Below the pieces are notes generated by a model. The model was not told the DNA's origin. It worked only from the letters and a program-made list of their open reading frames with translations, and did not search any database. Below are positions 9,226-17,692 of a stretch of DNA of 43,466 nt, piece by piece (positions within the stretch are counted from its first letter, which is position 1; each line of letters starts with the position of its first letter). The DNA is from Cellvibrionaceae bacterium (lineage in GTDB: Bacteria > Pseudomonadota > Gammaproteobacteria > Pseudomonadales > Cellvibrionaceae). Position numbers and translations under genes: made by a program. The DNA is taken from positions 1-43,466 of the forward strand of contig JAOXRT010000026.1 of the NCBI GenBank assembly GCA_025800365.1, in the 5' to 3' direction.

Positions 9226-10629
9226 ATGGATATTGTGATCGATACGATTATGTTATCGAGGGTTCAGTTCGCCCTGAATATCAGCTTTCATATCTTGTTT
9301 CCCACCATCACCATCGCACTGTGTTGGGCGTTGCTGTTTTTTAAAATTCGCTTACACCAAACCGGCGATGAAGTTTGGATGCGCTGTTATCGCTTTTGGG
9401 TAAAAATCTTTGCCTTAACTTTTGCTTTGGGTGTGGTCAGTGGTATTACCATGTCTTTTCAGTTTGGTACCAATTGGCCGGGCTTTATGGAAAAGGCCGG
9501 CAATATTGCGGGCCCGTTACTGGGCTACGAAGTGCTGACGGCCTTCTTTCTAGAGGCGACTTTTTTAGGGGTGATGTTATTTGGTATTGATCGTGTATCG
9601 CCGCGTATGCATACCATTGCTACCGCCATTGTCGCCCTAGGCACCACGGCTTCGGCTTTTTGGATATTGGCGTTAAATTCTTGGATGCAAACACCTACGG
9701 GCTTTGAAATTCGAGATGGTGTTATTTTTCCTGTGGATTGGTGGGCGGTGATATTTAACCCATCTTTTCCCTATCGATTCTTCCATATGTTATTGGCCTC
9801 TCTGATTACTGCCTGTTTCTTATTGATGGGCGTATCGGCCTATCGATTGTTAAAAGGTGATCACAAACCCGCACCTAGAATTACCTTAAAGCTGGCTGCC
9901 ATGGTAGCGGCAGTGGCCGTGCCGGTGCAGATTTTTGTGGGAGATTTGCATGGCTTAAACACTCTAGAACATCAACCTGCAAAAGTGGCTGCGATGGAAG
10001 GTGTGTGGGAGACAGAGCGTGGCGCCGATCTATTATTGTTTGCTTTACCTGATGAGGAAAAAAGAGAAAACCATTTTGAAGTTGGTATTCCCAATATGGC
10101 CAGCTGGATCCTCACTCATGATGCCAATGGCGAAATCAAAGGACTGAATGAATTCAAGGGTGAGCACCCACCAGTGGCTCCGGTGTTTTGGAGTTTTCGG
10201 GTGATGGTGGGTACAGGTTTACTGATGTTGCTGATTGCCTGGGCCGTAAGCTGGCAGCTATGGAGAAAGGGTGAGGCCAGCCCCTTGCTGCTCAGAGCGA
10301 CGGTAGCGATGAGCTTCTCCGGCTGGTTAGCGACCTTGGCGGGTTGGTATGTCAGTGAGATTGGAAGGCAGCCTTTTCTGGTACAAGGTGTGCTGACGAC
10401 CTCTGAGGCCGCTACCACTATTCATGAAGGCAATGTGCTGTTTTCTCTGATTCTCTATGCGGTTCTGTATGGCGGCTTGCTTGTGGCTTATATCCACACG
10501 GTGTTTTTGATGGCGAGAAAATCGGCCAAGTTGGAAGCGCCAAGTACCAATAACAGCGGTATTGAAACTGGGGTCAGATCCCAATGGGATCTGACCCCGA
10601 GCAACACTCAAGCAAATAAAGGAGCCTAA
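9226..10629 (+). CDS. cydA: Cytochrome bd-type (cyanide-insensitive class) quinol oxidase subunit I
   Basis: 467-residue inner-membrane heme subunit of a bd oxidase that oxidises ubiquinol and reduces oxygen to water. Heme ligand H22 (SFHILFP) and H187 (RFFHMLLASL), and the acidic pair E102 and E110 in YEVLTAFFLEATF, are present. So is the GRQPFLVQGVLTT block. It is shorter than E. coli CydA (522 residues) and close to CioA of Pseudomonas, so the Q-loop is of the short type. The start has ACGAGGTAC before the ATG. It is followed by cydB after 1 base. The last ~20 residues are odd: residues 449-458 (GVRSQWDLTP) are encoded by a copy of a palindromic repeat. Confidence 0.94.
   Translation: MDIVIDTIMLSRVQFALNISFHILFPTITIALCWALLFFKIRLHQTGDEVWMRCYRFWVKIFALTFALGVVSGITMSFQFGTNWPGFMEKAGNIAGPLLGYEVLTAFFLEATFLGVMLFGIDRVSPRMHTIATAIVALGTTASAFWILALNSWMQTPTGFEIRDGVIFPVDWWAVIFNPSFPYRFFHMLLASLITACFLLMGVSAYRLLKGDHKPAPRITLKLAAMVAAVAVPVQIFVGDLHGLNTLEHQPAKVAAMEGVWETERGADLLLFALPDEEKRENHFEVGIPNMASWILTHDANGEIKGLNEFKGEHPPVAPVFWSFRVMVGTGLLMLLIAWAVSWQLWRKGEASPLLLRATVAMSFSGWLATLAGWYVSEIGRQPFLVQGVLTTSEAATTIHEGNVLFSLILYAVLYGGLLVAYIHTVFLMARKSAKLEAPSTNNSGIETGVRSQWDLTPSNTQANKGA
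10570..10598. repeat. Palindromic repeat, copy 1 (inside the cydA reading frame)
   Basis: GGGGTCAGATCCC at 10570-10582 and its perfect complement at 10586-10598, with an AAT spacer. Two further copies are at 11657 and 12601. This copy is translated in frame near the CydA C-terminus and sits about 30 bases before the cydB start. Dispersed GC-rich palindromes of this kind resemble REP sequences; no REP-associated transposase gene is in the window. Confidence 0.9.
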
Positions 10630-10630
10630 A

Positions 10631-11647
10631 ATGAATCTACTCGGTGTATTAATCGATCCTAACTACCTAGGCCCAATATTTATTGGTCTAATGGCCCTGG
10701 CTGTTTTGGTTTATGCGATCTTAGACGGCTATGATCTTGGGGTCGGTATTGTCCTGCATCGCCAAGACGAAGCTATGCGTGATACTCAAATTGCTTCTAT
10801 CGGACCTTTTTGGGATGCCAATGAAACCTGGTTAGTTCTCGCCATTGGCTTGATGCTGATTGCTTTTCCCGAGGCCTATAATATTCTGCTGCAAGAGCTC
10901 TATGTGCCCGCAACTATAATGCTGGGCGGTTTAATTCTACGCGGCGTGGCCTTCGATTTTCGAGCTAAGGTAGCAATGGAAAACAAAAACCTCTGGGACC
11001 ATATTTTTCGAGCAGGCTCCTTGATTGTTGCGCTCTCTCAGGGCTATATGTTGGGGCAATATATTTGTGGCTTTTCAGATGATAGCTTGACGATTGTATT
11101 TTCACTGCTTAGTGCCTTTGGTGTGGCCGCAGCATACAGCTATATCGGCTCTTGCTGGTTGGTGATGAAAACCGAAGGTGAATTGCAAAAATACAGTGCT
11201 AAGGCGGCTCGATTAAGCGGACTATTAATGGCCCTTGGTATTGCCTCGGTGTGTATTGTAAATCCTTGGATAAATCCCGAAGTTTATGATCGCTGGTTCA
11301 GCTTTCCTAATAATCTTTTATTGTGGGTTATCCCGATTATTAGTGCTGCGATATTTCTTTTTGCTGATCAGGTACTAAAACGCGTGCCAGCCGAAAATGA
11401 CTATGGTTGTTGGATTCCTTTTGTTTTAGCTGTGGTACTTTTTCTAAACTGCTTTCAAGGCATTGTAGTGAGCTTTTACCCCGATGTTATTCCTGGGCGC
11501 TTGAGCCTCTATGATGCGGTGGCCGCACCGGAAGCTTTGGGCTTTATTTTCTGGGGTGCGGTGATTGTGGTGCCGGTAATTCTGGCTTATACGGCTTATT
11601 CTTATCGAGTGTTTTGGGGTAAAGCCACTGCTTTGCGCTACTTCTAG
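10631..11647 (+). CDS. cydB: Cytochrome bd-type quinol oxidase subunit II
   Basis: 338-residue polytopic membrane partner of CydA, with eight or nine predicted helices. The N-terminus has the family signature LDGYDLGVGI (about residues 31-40), then IGPFWDANETWLVLAIG and FPEAYNILLQELYVPATIMLGGLILRGVAFDFR-type segments conserved in CydB/CioB. The ATG is preceded by AAAGGAGCC and lies 1 base after the cydA stop, so the two are one operon. No CydX-type small subunit or cydDC assembly genes are visible. A copy of the palindromic repeat follows the stop by 9 bases and may stabilise or end the transcript. Confidence 0.94.
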   Translation: MNLLGVLIDPNYLGPIFIGLMALAVLVYAILDGYDLGVGIVLHRQDEAMRDTQIASIGPFWDANETWLVLAIGLMLIAFPEAYNILLQELYVPATIMLGGLILRGVAFDFRAKVAMENKNLWDHIFRAGSLIVALSQGYMLGQYICGFSDDSLTIVFSLLSAFGVAAAYSYIGSCWLVMKTEGELQKYSAKAARLSGLLMALGIASVCIVNPWINPEVYDRWFSFPNNLLLWVIPIISAAIFLFADQVLKRVPAENDYGCWIPFVLAVVLFLNCFQGIVVSFYPDVIPGRLSLYDAVAAPEALGFIFWGAVIVVPVILAYTAYSYRVFWGKATALRYF

Positions 11648-11656
11648 GCTTGTAGT

Positions 11657-11684
11657 GGGGTCAGATCCCTTGGGATCTGACCCC
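11657..11684. repeat. Palindromic repeat, copy 2 (after cydB)
   Basis: Perfect 13-bp arms, first arm GGGGTCAGATCCC, with a TT spacer. It lies in the 106-base gap between cydB and the alpha/beta hydrolase. It could fold as a 3' hairpin for the cydAB transcript, though there is no T-run. Confidence 0.9.
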
Positions 11685-11753
11685 GATGCTTATTTAGGCT
11701 AAGGCTAGCGCCTTATAGTATTTTTAGCGTTTTGACTTTGACGGCTTTGTTAA

Positions 11754-12587
11754 ATGATAAAAGTTCTTTTGGGTTTTATTTGCATATCACTTGCCAGCTG
11801 CTGCAGTGCTGATGCTCCTAATTATCAATTTGTAAAGGTAGGGAAGTATAAACTTGCTTATGCATGTAGAGGGCCGGAGTCTGCTAAGCAGACTGTATTG
11901 ATGGTAGCGGGCATGGGACTGGATGCTTACTCGACCTTTAAAAACACTTTTCGCAATGCCGCAGCGAATGACTATCGTATCTGTATGTATGATCGTGCTG
12001 GAACAGCGAAGAGTAAATATGAAAACCCCAAGGTACGACCTATTTCCGCATTGGCGGATGAACTGAATGGATTTGTTGAGGCGATTGGAATACAAAAGCT
12101 CATTCTAGCGCCTCATTCTTTTGGTGGCTTTGTCGCGCGTGCCTATGCCCATAAATATCCTGCTAAGGTCTCAGGTATAGTTTTTATCGATTCTGCTCAC
12201 GAGTCTTGGTATGAAGATATGAAAACCTCCATGTCGCCAGATGCATGGAAAACCATGGAATGGATCATGGAGTGGGAGCGCAGTAAGCATTCCTTTGAAG
12301 ATTTCGCGGAGGCTTCATCGCATAGCAGTATTTACAAAATTTCAGAAACCTTACCTGTCATTGTGCTATCTCGTGGAATTCCTCATGTGAACATTCGCCA
12401 GACTAAGATGCGCTATAAAGATGTTGATGCGTATAGTGATTCCTGGGACCGGTCGCAGGAGAAACTTAAATTAATTGGTAAGAATATTGATTCTATTGAA
12501 ATGAAGTACGCTTCGCACCTCTATGATGAAACGGACCCATGGGTGGTGATTGAGCAATTGGAAAGAATAGTGGGCTTGTTAGATTAA
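11754..12587 (+). CDS. Alpha/beta hydrolase, probable lipoprotein
   Basis: 277-residue alpha/beta hydrolase-fold protein. The N-terminus is a lipoprotein signal with lipobox LASC (Cys16). Core motifs are VLMVAGMGLD (oxyanion region), MYDRAGTAKS and the nucleophile elbow LAPHSFGGF with Ser122. A later FIDSAHESW loop and a C-terminal HLYDE segment could supply the acid and His. The elbow has Pro where the GxSxG motif usually has the first Gly. By eye it is richer in A/T than its neighbours and is bracketed by palindromic repeat copies 2 and 3, which suggests an inserted or mobile cargo gene. No partner genes; substrate unknown. Confidence 0.85.
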   Translation: MIKVLLGFICISLASCCSADAPNYQFVKVGKYKLAYACRGPESAKQTVLMVAGMGLDAYSTFKNTFRNAAANDYRICMYDRAGTAKSKYENPKVRPISALADELNGFVEAIGIQKLILAPHSFGGFVARAYAHKYPAKVSGIVFIDSAHESWYEDMKTSMSPDAWKTMEWIMEWERSKHSFEDFAEASSHSSIYKISETLPVIVLSRGIPHVNIRQTKMRYKDVDAYSDSWDRSQEKLKLIGKNIDSIEMKYASHLYDETDPWVVIEQLERIVGLLD

Positions 12588-12600
12588 TCGGCTTCGATAT

Positions 12601-12628
12601 GGGGCCAGATCCCTTGGGATCTGACCCC
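12601..12628. repeat. Palindromic repeat, copy 3 (between convergent genes)
   Basis: GGGGCCAGATCCC, TT, then GGGATCTGACCCC: identical to copy 2 except for one T-to-C change in the left arm, leaving one mismatch in the stem. It lies between the stop codons of the convergent hydrolase and SDR genes, where a hairpin could serve both transcripts. Confidence 0.88.
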
Positions 12629-12637
12629 GGTAAGTAG

Positions 12638-13390
12638 TTAGATAGCGGATACTGCGCCATCTACAGCGATGGCTTGGCCGGTCATATAGCTGTTACCTGG
12701 AGATAGGATCAGCATCATGGCATTTACCATTTCCTGTACGGTACCGTAACGACGCATTGGGCAGCCGCGAACTAGCATATCTTCCACGCCATCTTCTTTT
12801 AGCATGCCTGCACCAATATTGGTTGGTGAGAAAAATGGGCAGATGGCATTTACGCGTACGTTTTTAGAGGCGTATTCCACTGCAGCGGTTTTGGTAAGGC
12901 CGATTACGCCGTGTTTTACTGCAGCGTAGGGGCCAAGCTTAGGTGCGCCACCGATGCCAGCCATGGAGCTAACATTTAGAATGGCGCCGCCGTCTTTTAG
13001 CATACTGGGAATCTGATGTTTCATACCCAACATAACGCTCTTCAAATTAACTTCATACTGACGATCAAAAATGTCACCCGTTTGCTCGTGGGTTGCCAGC
13101 ATTTCATGACCAACGCCGGCATTGTTTACGGCAATATCCAAGCGACCAAACTTTTCTACTGCGGCTTGCACTAGTGCTTGGCAATCTTCTTCTTTGCTAA
13201 CATCACTGCGCAGCAATACGGCATCATCGCCATAGGCTGCACTGGCTTCTTCTAAGCCGGCAATATTAATATCGCCAAGCACCAGCTTAGCGCCACGGTC
13301 GTGCAAACCTTTCGCTAGTAGGGCGCCAAAGCCACTGGCTGCGCCGGTAATTAAGGCAACTTTGCCGCTAAAATCTAATAATGAATCCAT
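12638..13390 (-). CDS. SDR family oxidoreductase (classical)
   Basis: 250-residue NAD(P)-dependent short-chain dehydrogenase/reductase. The cofactor motif TGAASGFG is at residues 15-22, NNAG at 89-92, and the catalytic set is Ser141/142, Tyr155 and Lys159 (SSMAG and GPYAAVKHG). D40 at the end of the second strand (LVLGD) suggests NAD(H) preference. It is the last gene of the minus-strand catabolic cluster, 44 bases after a second SDR. In the setting of an acyl-CoA dehydrogenase and a kinase it probably oxidises a hydroxyacyl intermediate to the ketone. That step is inference; substrate specificity cannot be read from the sequence. Confidence 0.9.
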   Translation of the reverse strand: MDSLLDFSGKVALITGAASGFGALLAKGLHDRGAKLVLGDINIAGLEEASAAYGDDAVLLRSDVSKEEDCQALVQAAVEKFGRLDIAVNNAGVGHEMLATHEQTGDIFDRQYEVNLKSVMLGMKHQIPSMLKDGGAILNVSSMAGIGGAPKLGPYAAVKHGVIGLTKTAAVEYASKNVRVNAICPFFSPTNIGAGMLKEDGVEDMLVRGCPMRRYGTVQEMVNAMMLILSPGNSYMTGQAIAVDGAVSAI

Positions 13391-13434
13391 AGCTTATCTT
13401 CTTAGTAAGGCCAGCCATAAGGCGGGCCTGAAAA

Positions 13435-14199
13435 TTAAACGATCATACCGCCGTCGACGACGATACACTCACCGGTGGTGTAGCTTGATGCATCTGATAC
13501 CAAGTACAAAACGGTACCGGCCATTTCACGAGGCTCGGCGTGTCGCTTCATTGGAATCTTATCTACCGCCATCTGGTAGATCTCATCGTGGGTAAACAGG
13601 GCGCCGGCGAATTTGGTTTTGGTCAAGCCAGGTAGAAGTGCATTGCAGCGAATGCCGAACTCGGCACATTCACGGGCGAAGGCTTTGGTCATGCTGACAA
13701 CCGCGGCCTTAGTGATGGAATAAATCGCTTGCGCAGGGCCGGGGTGAATGGCATTCACAGAGGCTGTATTCACAATGGCGCCGCCGCCGTTTTCCTTCAT
13801 CAGCTTGCCAGCTTCAATCGACATAAAAAAGTAGCCGCGGATATTCACATCGACTGTCTTATTGTAAGCGCCCAAATCGGTATCTAAGACATGGCCAAAA
13901 TAAGGATTGGTTGCAGCATTGTTCACCAGAATATCCAGCTTGCCGTGTTTCTCACGAATGTAATCGAAGGTATTGCTGATGTCTTCCATATTGCCTACGT
14001 GGCAAGCCAAAGCTTCGGCACTGCCACCAGCTGAGGTAATAGCATCAACGACATTTTGGCAGCCTTCTTTTTTACGAGAAGTCACCATGACGTGAGCACC
14101 TTGCTCAGCGAGTAATTTGGCTATCTCTTCACCGATGCCACGGCTGGCGCCTGTTACTAGGGCGATCTTGCCGTTTAAATTAAATAATTCTGTACTCAT
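13435..14199 (-). CDS. SDR family oxidoreductase (classical)
   Basis: 254-residue short-chain dehydrogenase/reductase with TGASRGIG (residues 16-23), NNAA (93-96), Ser147, Tyr160 and Lys164 (YSITKAA). The C-terminus YTTGECIVVDGGMIV is typical. R42 in SRKK favours NADP(H), in contrast to the downstream SDR, so the pair may not be redundant. I use the ATG with GGAG 6 bases upstream; the frame can be extended by four codons to a TTG but without support. It sits fifth of six in the minus-strand cluster between the quinone-oxidoreductase-like gene and the other SDR. Confidence 0.9.
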   Translation of the reverse strand: MSTELFNLNGKIALVTGASRGIGEEIAKLLAEQGAHVMVTSRKKEGCQNVVDAITSAGGSAEALACHVGNMEDISNTFDYIREKHGKLDILVNNAATNPYFGHVLDTDLGAYNKTVDVNIRGYFFMSIEAGKLMKENGGGAIVNTASVNAIHPGPAQAIYSITKAAVVSMTKAFARECAEFGIRCNALLPGLTKTKFAGALFTHDEIYQMAVDKIPMKRHAEPREMAGTVLYLVSDASSYTTGECIVVDGGMIV

Positions 14200-14273
14200 G
14201 TTACGCTCCAAAAATCGCGGGTGGAGTTGTTTTTAATATTGCAGCTTTTTCTTGTGTGTGGTTTTAACTGTGA

Positions 14274-15248
14274 TTACGGTACTAGGACCATCTTGCCTTT
14301 TACCTGACGGCCCATAACTTTCTCTAGGGCGGCTTTGGCATCACTTAGTGGCAGCGCCTCATCGACAACCACTTTAACTTTACCTTGTAGGTACCAGCCC
14401 AAAAGCTCACGCATGTTGTCGGCAAAGTCTTTTGGTTGATGGGCTGTAAATGAACCCCAAAAAACACCAACTACAGAGTAACCTTTTACCAAGGCTAAAT
14501 TCACCGGGAACTTAGGAATCTCGCCAGAGGCGAAGCCGATAATCAATAAACGGCCATTCCACGCCATACAGCGGCTGCTGGCATCAAAGGCATCGCCACC
14601 AACAGTGTCGTATACCACATCGATACCTTTGCCATCGTTAATCGCTTTTAGCTCGGTTTTTAAGTCATTCTCTTTGTAATTAATAAGAATGTCAGCGCCG
14701 TTTTCTTTGGCCAGTTGTAATTTCTCTTCACTGGAGCAAGCGGCAATAACCGTAGCCCCCATAGCCTTACCAATTTGCACGGCCGCCAAGCCGGTACCAC
14801 CGGCAGCACCAGTTACTAGCAGGGTCTCACCTGGTTGTATATTGGCGCGCTGCTTTAGGGCGTGGTGTGCAGTAGCGTGTGCGGTGGTTAAGCCTGCGGC
14901 CTCTTCATCGCTAATGCCATCTGGAATTGGAATTAGGTGCGTGGCCGGGCAGAGGGCTTTTTCAGCATAGCCGCCAACACCGACGAAACCGATAACGCGA
15001 TCGCCCGCTTTTACATGGCTTACACCATCGCCTACTTCACTGACAACGCCGGCAACCTCAGAGCCTGGAGTAAAAGGGAAGGGCGGCTTCATTTGATATA
15101 AGCCTTGTACCATTAAGCCGTCTGGGTAGTTTACGCCAGCCGCTTTAATATCCAGAACGACATTCCCTGCACCTGCAGCGGGCGCATCTACGTCTTCATA
15201 GCTGAGTTTTTCTAGTGGGCCAAACTCGTGGCAAACAATCGCTTTCAT
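14274..15248 (-). CDS. Quinone oxidoreductase family protein (zinc-free MDR)
   Basis: 324-residue medium-chain dehydrogenase/reductase of the QOR type, an NADPH-dependent reductase of quinones or enones. The N-terminal GroES-like domain has GVNYPDGLMVQGLYQMKPPFPFTPGSEVAG, with no zinc-ligand cysteine set. The Rossmann motif TGAAGGTGLAAVQ follows at about residues 145-158, then VVYDTVGGDAF. AAGGAA lies just upstream of the ATG. It is 36 bases after the kinase-like gene and 74 before an SDR in the same orientation. In this catabolic setting an enoyl reductase role is possible. Acryloyl-CoA reductase-like members of the family are an alternative. Confidence 0.9.
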   Translation of the reverse strand: MKAIVCHEFGPLEKLSYEDVDAPAAGAGNVVLDIKAAGVNYPDGLMVQGLYQMKPPFPFTPGSEVAGVVSEVGDGVSHVKAGDRVIGFVGVGGYAEKALCPATHLIPIPDGISDEEAAGLTTAHATAHHALKQRANIQPGETLLVTGAAGGTGLAAVQIGKAMGATVIAACSSEEKLQLAKENGADILINYKENDLKTELKAINDGKGIDVVYDTVGGDAFDASSRCMAWNGRLLIIGFASGEIPKFPVNLALVKGYSVVGVFWGSFTAHQPKDFADNMRELLGWYLQGKVKVVVDEALPLSDAKAALEKVMGRQVKGKMVLVP

Positions 15249-15284
15249 TCTCGTTTCCTTGTAATTATTTTTCTGGCTTTAATC

Positions 15285-16310
15285 TTATGCTTTTGCAATG
15301 GTATCCAGTGCAAACTGGGCCATTGGTTTTACATAGGCACCCATACCAGCGGCTTTCTTGCTGGAGGCATTACCGTCGGCGGCGCGCTTGGCAACACCTT
15401 GAATAATGGCCGCTAGGCGGAAGTAGCTAAAGGAAATATAAAATTCCCAATTTGGAATTGAATCCATGCCCATACGCTTGCAGTATTGAGCCACATATTC
15501 TTCTTCTGAAGGAATGTTCAGCTCAGCGCGATCGACGCCCATTAAACCTTTCATATCACCAGCGCCTGGCATACGTAGCTGCATACACTGATAGGCAAGA
15601 TCGGCATAAGGGTGGCCAAGGGTGGAAAGCTCCCAGTCCAATACGGCGATAATGTTCTGATTGTCTTGATCGAACATCACATTGTCTAAGCGGTAGTCGC
15701 CGTGCACCAAAGAAACTCGACCATCATCTTCTGGCTGATTGTTTTCAAGCCAATCAATCAGCTGGTCCATCTCTTCGATTTTATCCATCTCTGAAGCGCG
15801 GTATTGCTTGGTCCAGCGATCTAGCTGGCGGGCAAAGTAATTACCAGGCTTACCGTAATCTTCTAGGCCAGCAGCTTTTAGATCAACGCTATGCAGGGCC
15901 GCTAGAACACGGTTCATTTCGTCGTACATTTTTCCGCGTGTGGCATTATCTACTTCGGGTAGCTGGGCATCCCAATGTACATTGCCATCGCAAAATTCCA
16001 TGACGTAAAACATAGAGCCAATAATGTCTCGATCTTCGCAAAGGTGGTAAACCTTGGCTACTGGCACGTCGGTATCGGCAAGGGCAGCCAACACGCGGTA
16101 TTCACGGTCAACGGCGTGGGCACTTTTCAGCAACTTACCTGGAGGCTGGCGACGTAAAACATAAACGCCAGACTCGGCGCTAATTTTAAAAGTGGGGTTG
16201 GACTGGCCGCCGGGAAATTTATCCGCGCTGATAGGGCCTTTGAATCCTTCGATATTGGCTTCTAGATAGCTTGCCAGTTTAACCACATCTAATTGGCTAA
16301 CATCTGCCAT
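15285..16310 (-). CDS. APH-family kinase (ACAD10/11 kinase-domain-like phosphotransferase)
   Basis: 341-residue aminoglycoside-phosphotransferase-fold kinase. Visible motifs are GGQSNPTF (residues 34-41, nucleotide-binding loop), the lysine-substituting VLRRQPPGKLL region, the catalytic loop HGDYRLDN (203-210) and the metal-binding LDWE (Asp225). The GGQSNPT...VLRRQPPG pattern is that of the kinase domain of mammalian ACAD10/ACAD11 and bacterial LvaA, which phosphorylate 4-hydroxyacyl-CoAs. The adjacent upstream gene is an ACAD10/11-like dehydrogenase, which strengthens this. It is not an antibiotic-resistance gene on this evidence. GAGGAAATC lies upstream of the ATG; a T-rich hairpin separates it from the dehydrogenase gene. 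Confidence 0.9.
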   Translation of the reverse strand: MADVSQLDVVKLASYLEANIEGFKGPISADKFPGGQSNPTFKISAESGVYVLRRQPPGKLLKSAHAVDREYRVLAALADTDVPVAKVYHLCEDRDIIGSMFYVMEFCDGNVHWDAQLPEVDNATRGKMYDEMNRVLAALHSVDLKAAGLEDYGKPGNYFARQLDRWTKQYRASEMDKIEEMDQLIDWLENNQPEDDGRVSLVHGDYRLDNVMFDQDNQNIIAVLDWELSTLGHPYADLAYQCMQLRMPGAGDMKGLMGVDRAELNIPSEEEYVAQYCKRMGMDSIPNWEFYISFSYFRLAAIIQGVAKRAADGNASSKKAAGMGAYVKPMAQFALDTIAKA

Positions 16311-16338
16311 GGTGATTTCCTCGTATTTTTTACGATTT

Positions 16339-16392
16339 GTTTTAACTACTTGTTTTTAACTACTTGTTATTAACAACGTGCTTTTAACAACA
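16339..16392. repeat. Degenerate 14-base tandem repeat before the kinase gene
   Basis: Four head-to-tail units: GTTTTAACTACTT, GTTTTTAACTACTT, GTTATTAACAACGT and GCTTTTAACAACA. The first two differ by one base; the others are decayed. They lie between the minus-strand terminator hairpin and the start of the APH-type kinase, so they form its 5' leader or promoter spacer. Confidence 0.7.
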
Positions 16393-16393
16393 A

Positions 16394-16413
16394 AACCGGG
16401 GCATGCCCCGGTT
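16394..16413 (-). terminator. Intra-cluster hairpin with T-rich tail (minus strand)
   Basis: AACCGGGGC and GCCCCGGTT form a 9-bp stem with a 2-base centre. On the minus strand it is followed by TTTTGTTGTT. It starts about 20 bases after the acyl-CoA dehydrogenase stop. This is the normal layout of an intrinsic terminator or attenuator and would split the cluster into a phosphatase-dehydrogenase unit and a kinase-reductase-SDR unit. Confidence 0.7.
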
Positions 16414-16434
16414 GTTTAATTCTACAGCTTTCGC

Positions 16435-17643
16435 TTAAGCGTGTGCTTTAGCCAAGTTGCGACCCAGCTGCATCATGTGCACCTGATCTGGACCATCAGC
16501 CAAGCGAAGCGTACGCTGGCCAGCCCACATATGTGCTAGGAAGAAGTCCTGACTCACACCGGCGGCACCGTGCATTTGAATCGCGCGATCAATAACATCA
16601 AGTGCAACATTCGGCGCTACAATCTTAATCATGGCGATTAAGTCTTTAGCGTCTTTGTTACCAGCGCTATCCATTTTGTAAGCGGCTTTCAAAGTCATTA
16701 GGCGGGCTTGTTCAATCTGGCAGGCCGACATAGCAATATCTTCACGTACCGATTGGTTTTTAGCCAACGGCTGACCAAATGCAACACGCTCATTGGCGCG
16801 TTTGCACATCATTTCTAGGGCACGCTGTGCAGCACCGATAGAGCGCATGCAGTGGTGGATACGGCCTGGGCCTAAGCGACCTTGAGCGATTTCGAAACCG
16901 CGGCCTTCGCCCAAAATAATATTGCTAACGGGTACACGAACATTATTGAAGATAACTTCGGCGTGACCTTCTGGAGCGTCATCGTAGCCAAATACATGCA
17001 TTGGACGTTTGATTTCAACACCTGGTGTTTTTACCGGCACCAAAACTTGAGATTGCTGCATGTGGCGGTTTGGATTTTCTGGGTCAGTTTTACCCATCAC
17101 AATCATAATTTCACAGCTCTCGCGGCAGGCGCCAGAGATGTAGAACTTACGACCATTAATAACGTACTCATCACCATCACGAACGATAGAGGTTTCGATA
17201 TTGGTGGCATCAGAAGAGGCTACTTCTGGCTCGGTCATGGCAAAGGCTGAGCGAATCTTGCCGGCCAATAAAGGCTCTAGCCACTGCTTCTTCTGCTCTT
17301 CATTACCGTACTTGGCGAGTACTTCCATATTGCCAGTATCTGGGGCGGCACAGTTAAAAACTTCTGGCGCCCAAGCAACGCGGCCCATCTCTTCGGCGAG
17401 CGGTGCGTATTCAAGGTTAGTTAAACCACCGGAGTATTCACCATAGGCAAGTGGTAAGAAGAAATTCCACAAGCCGGCTTCTTTGGCCTTGGCTTTTAGC
17501 TCTTCCATAATTGGCGGAGTTTTCCAGCGATCGGCATTAACCTGCTCGTGGAAGGTACCTTCATTAGGGTATACATGCTCGTCCATAAAAGCACGAACGC
17601 GTAGTACTAGATCTTTGACCTTATCGCTGTATTCAAAATCCAT
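16435..17643 (-). CDS. Acyl-CoA dehydrogenase, ACAD10/11-like
   Basis: 402-residue flavoprotein of the acyl-CoA dehydrogenase fold. It shares with ACAD10/11 the segments [44 protein letters not shown] and [11 protein letters not shown]. At the position of the usual catalytic Glu near the C-terminus (YEGT in medium-chain enzymes) it has LADGPDQVH, with Asp383. This is a hallmark of the ACAD10/11 group as I recall it. Those enzymes turn 4-phosphoacyl-CoA into enoyl-CoA rather than doing a simple alpha-beta desaturation. The ATG has GGAGAAAACC upstream. It is flanked by a histidine phosphatase (49 bases) and the kinase (124 bases). Confidence 0.92.
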   Translation of the reverse strand: MDFEYSDKVKDLVLRVRAFMDEHVYPNEGTFHEQVNADRWKTPPIMEELKAKAKEAGLWNFFLPLAYGEYSGGLTNLEYAPLAEEMGRVAWAPEVFNCAAPDTGNMEVLAKYGNEEQKKQWLEPLLAGKIRSAFAMTEPEVASSDATNIETSIVRDGDEYVINGRKFYISGACRESCEIMIVMGKTDPENPNRHMQQSQVLVPVKTPGVEIKRPMHVFGYDDAPEGHAEVIFNNVRVPVSNIILGEGRGFEIAQGRLGPGRIHHCMRSIGAAQRALEMMCKRANERVAFGQPLAKNQSVREDIAMSACQIEQARLMTLKAAYKMDSAGNKDAKDLIAMIKIVAPNVALDVIDRAIQMHGAAGVSQDFFLAHMWAGQRTLRLADGPDQVHMMQLGRNLAKAHA

Positions 17644-17692
17644 GGTTTTCTCCAGGTTGTTTTTATAAGAGCGTTATAAAATTAGGTTGATA

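Noticed and set aside
15285-16310. Aminoglycoside phosphotransferase (antibiotic resistance) call
   Set aside because: The motif order and the neighbouring ACAD, SDR and LysR genes point to the ACAD10/11-type kinase group; nothing here suggests an aminoglycoside substrate.
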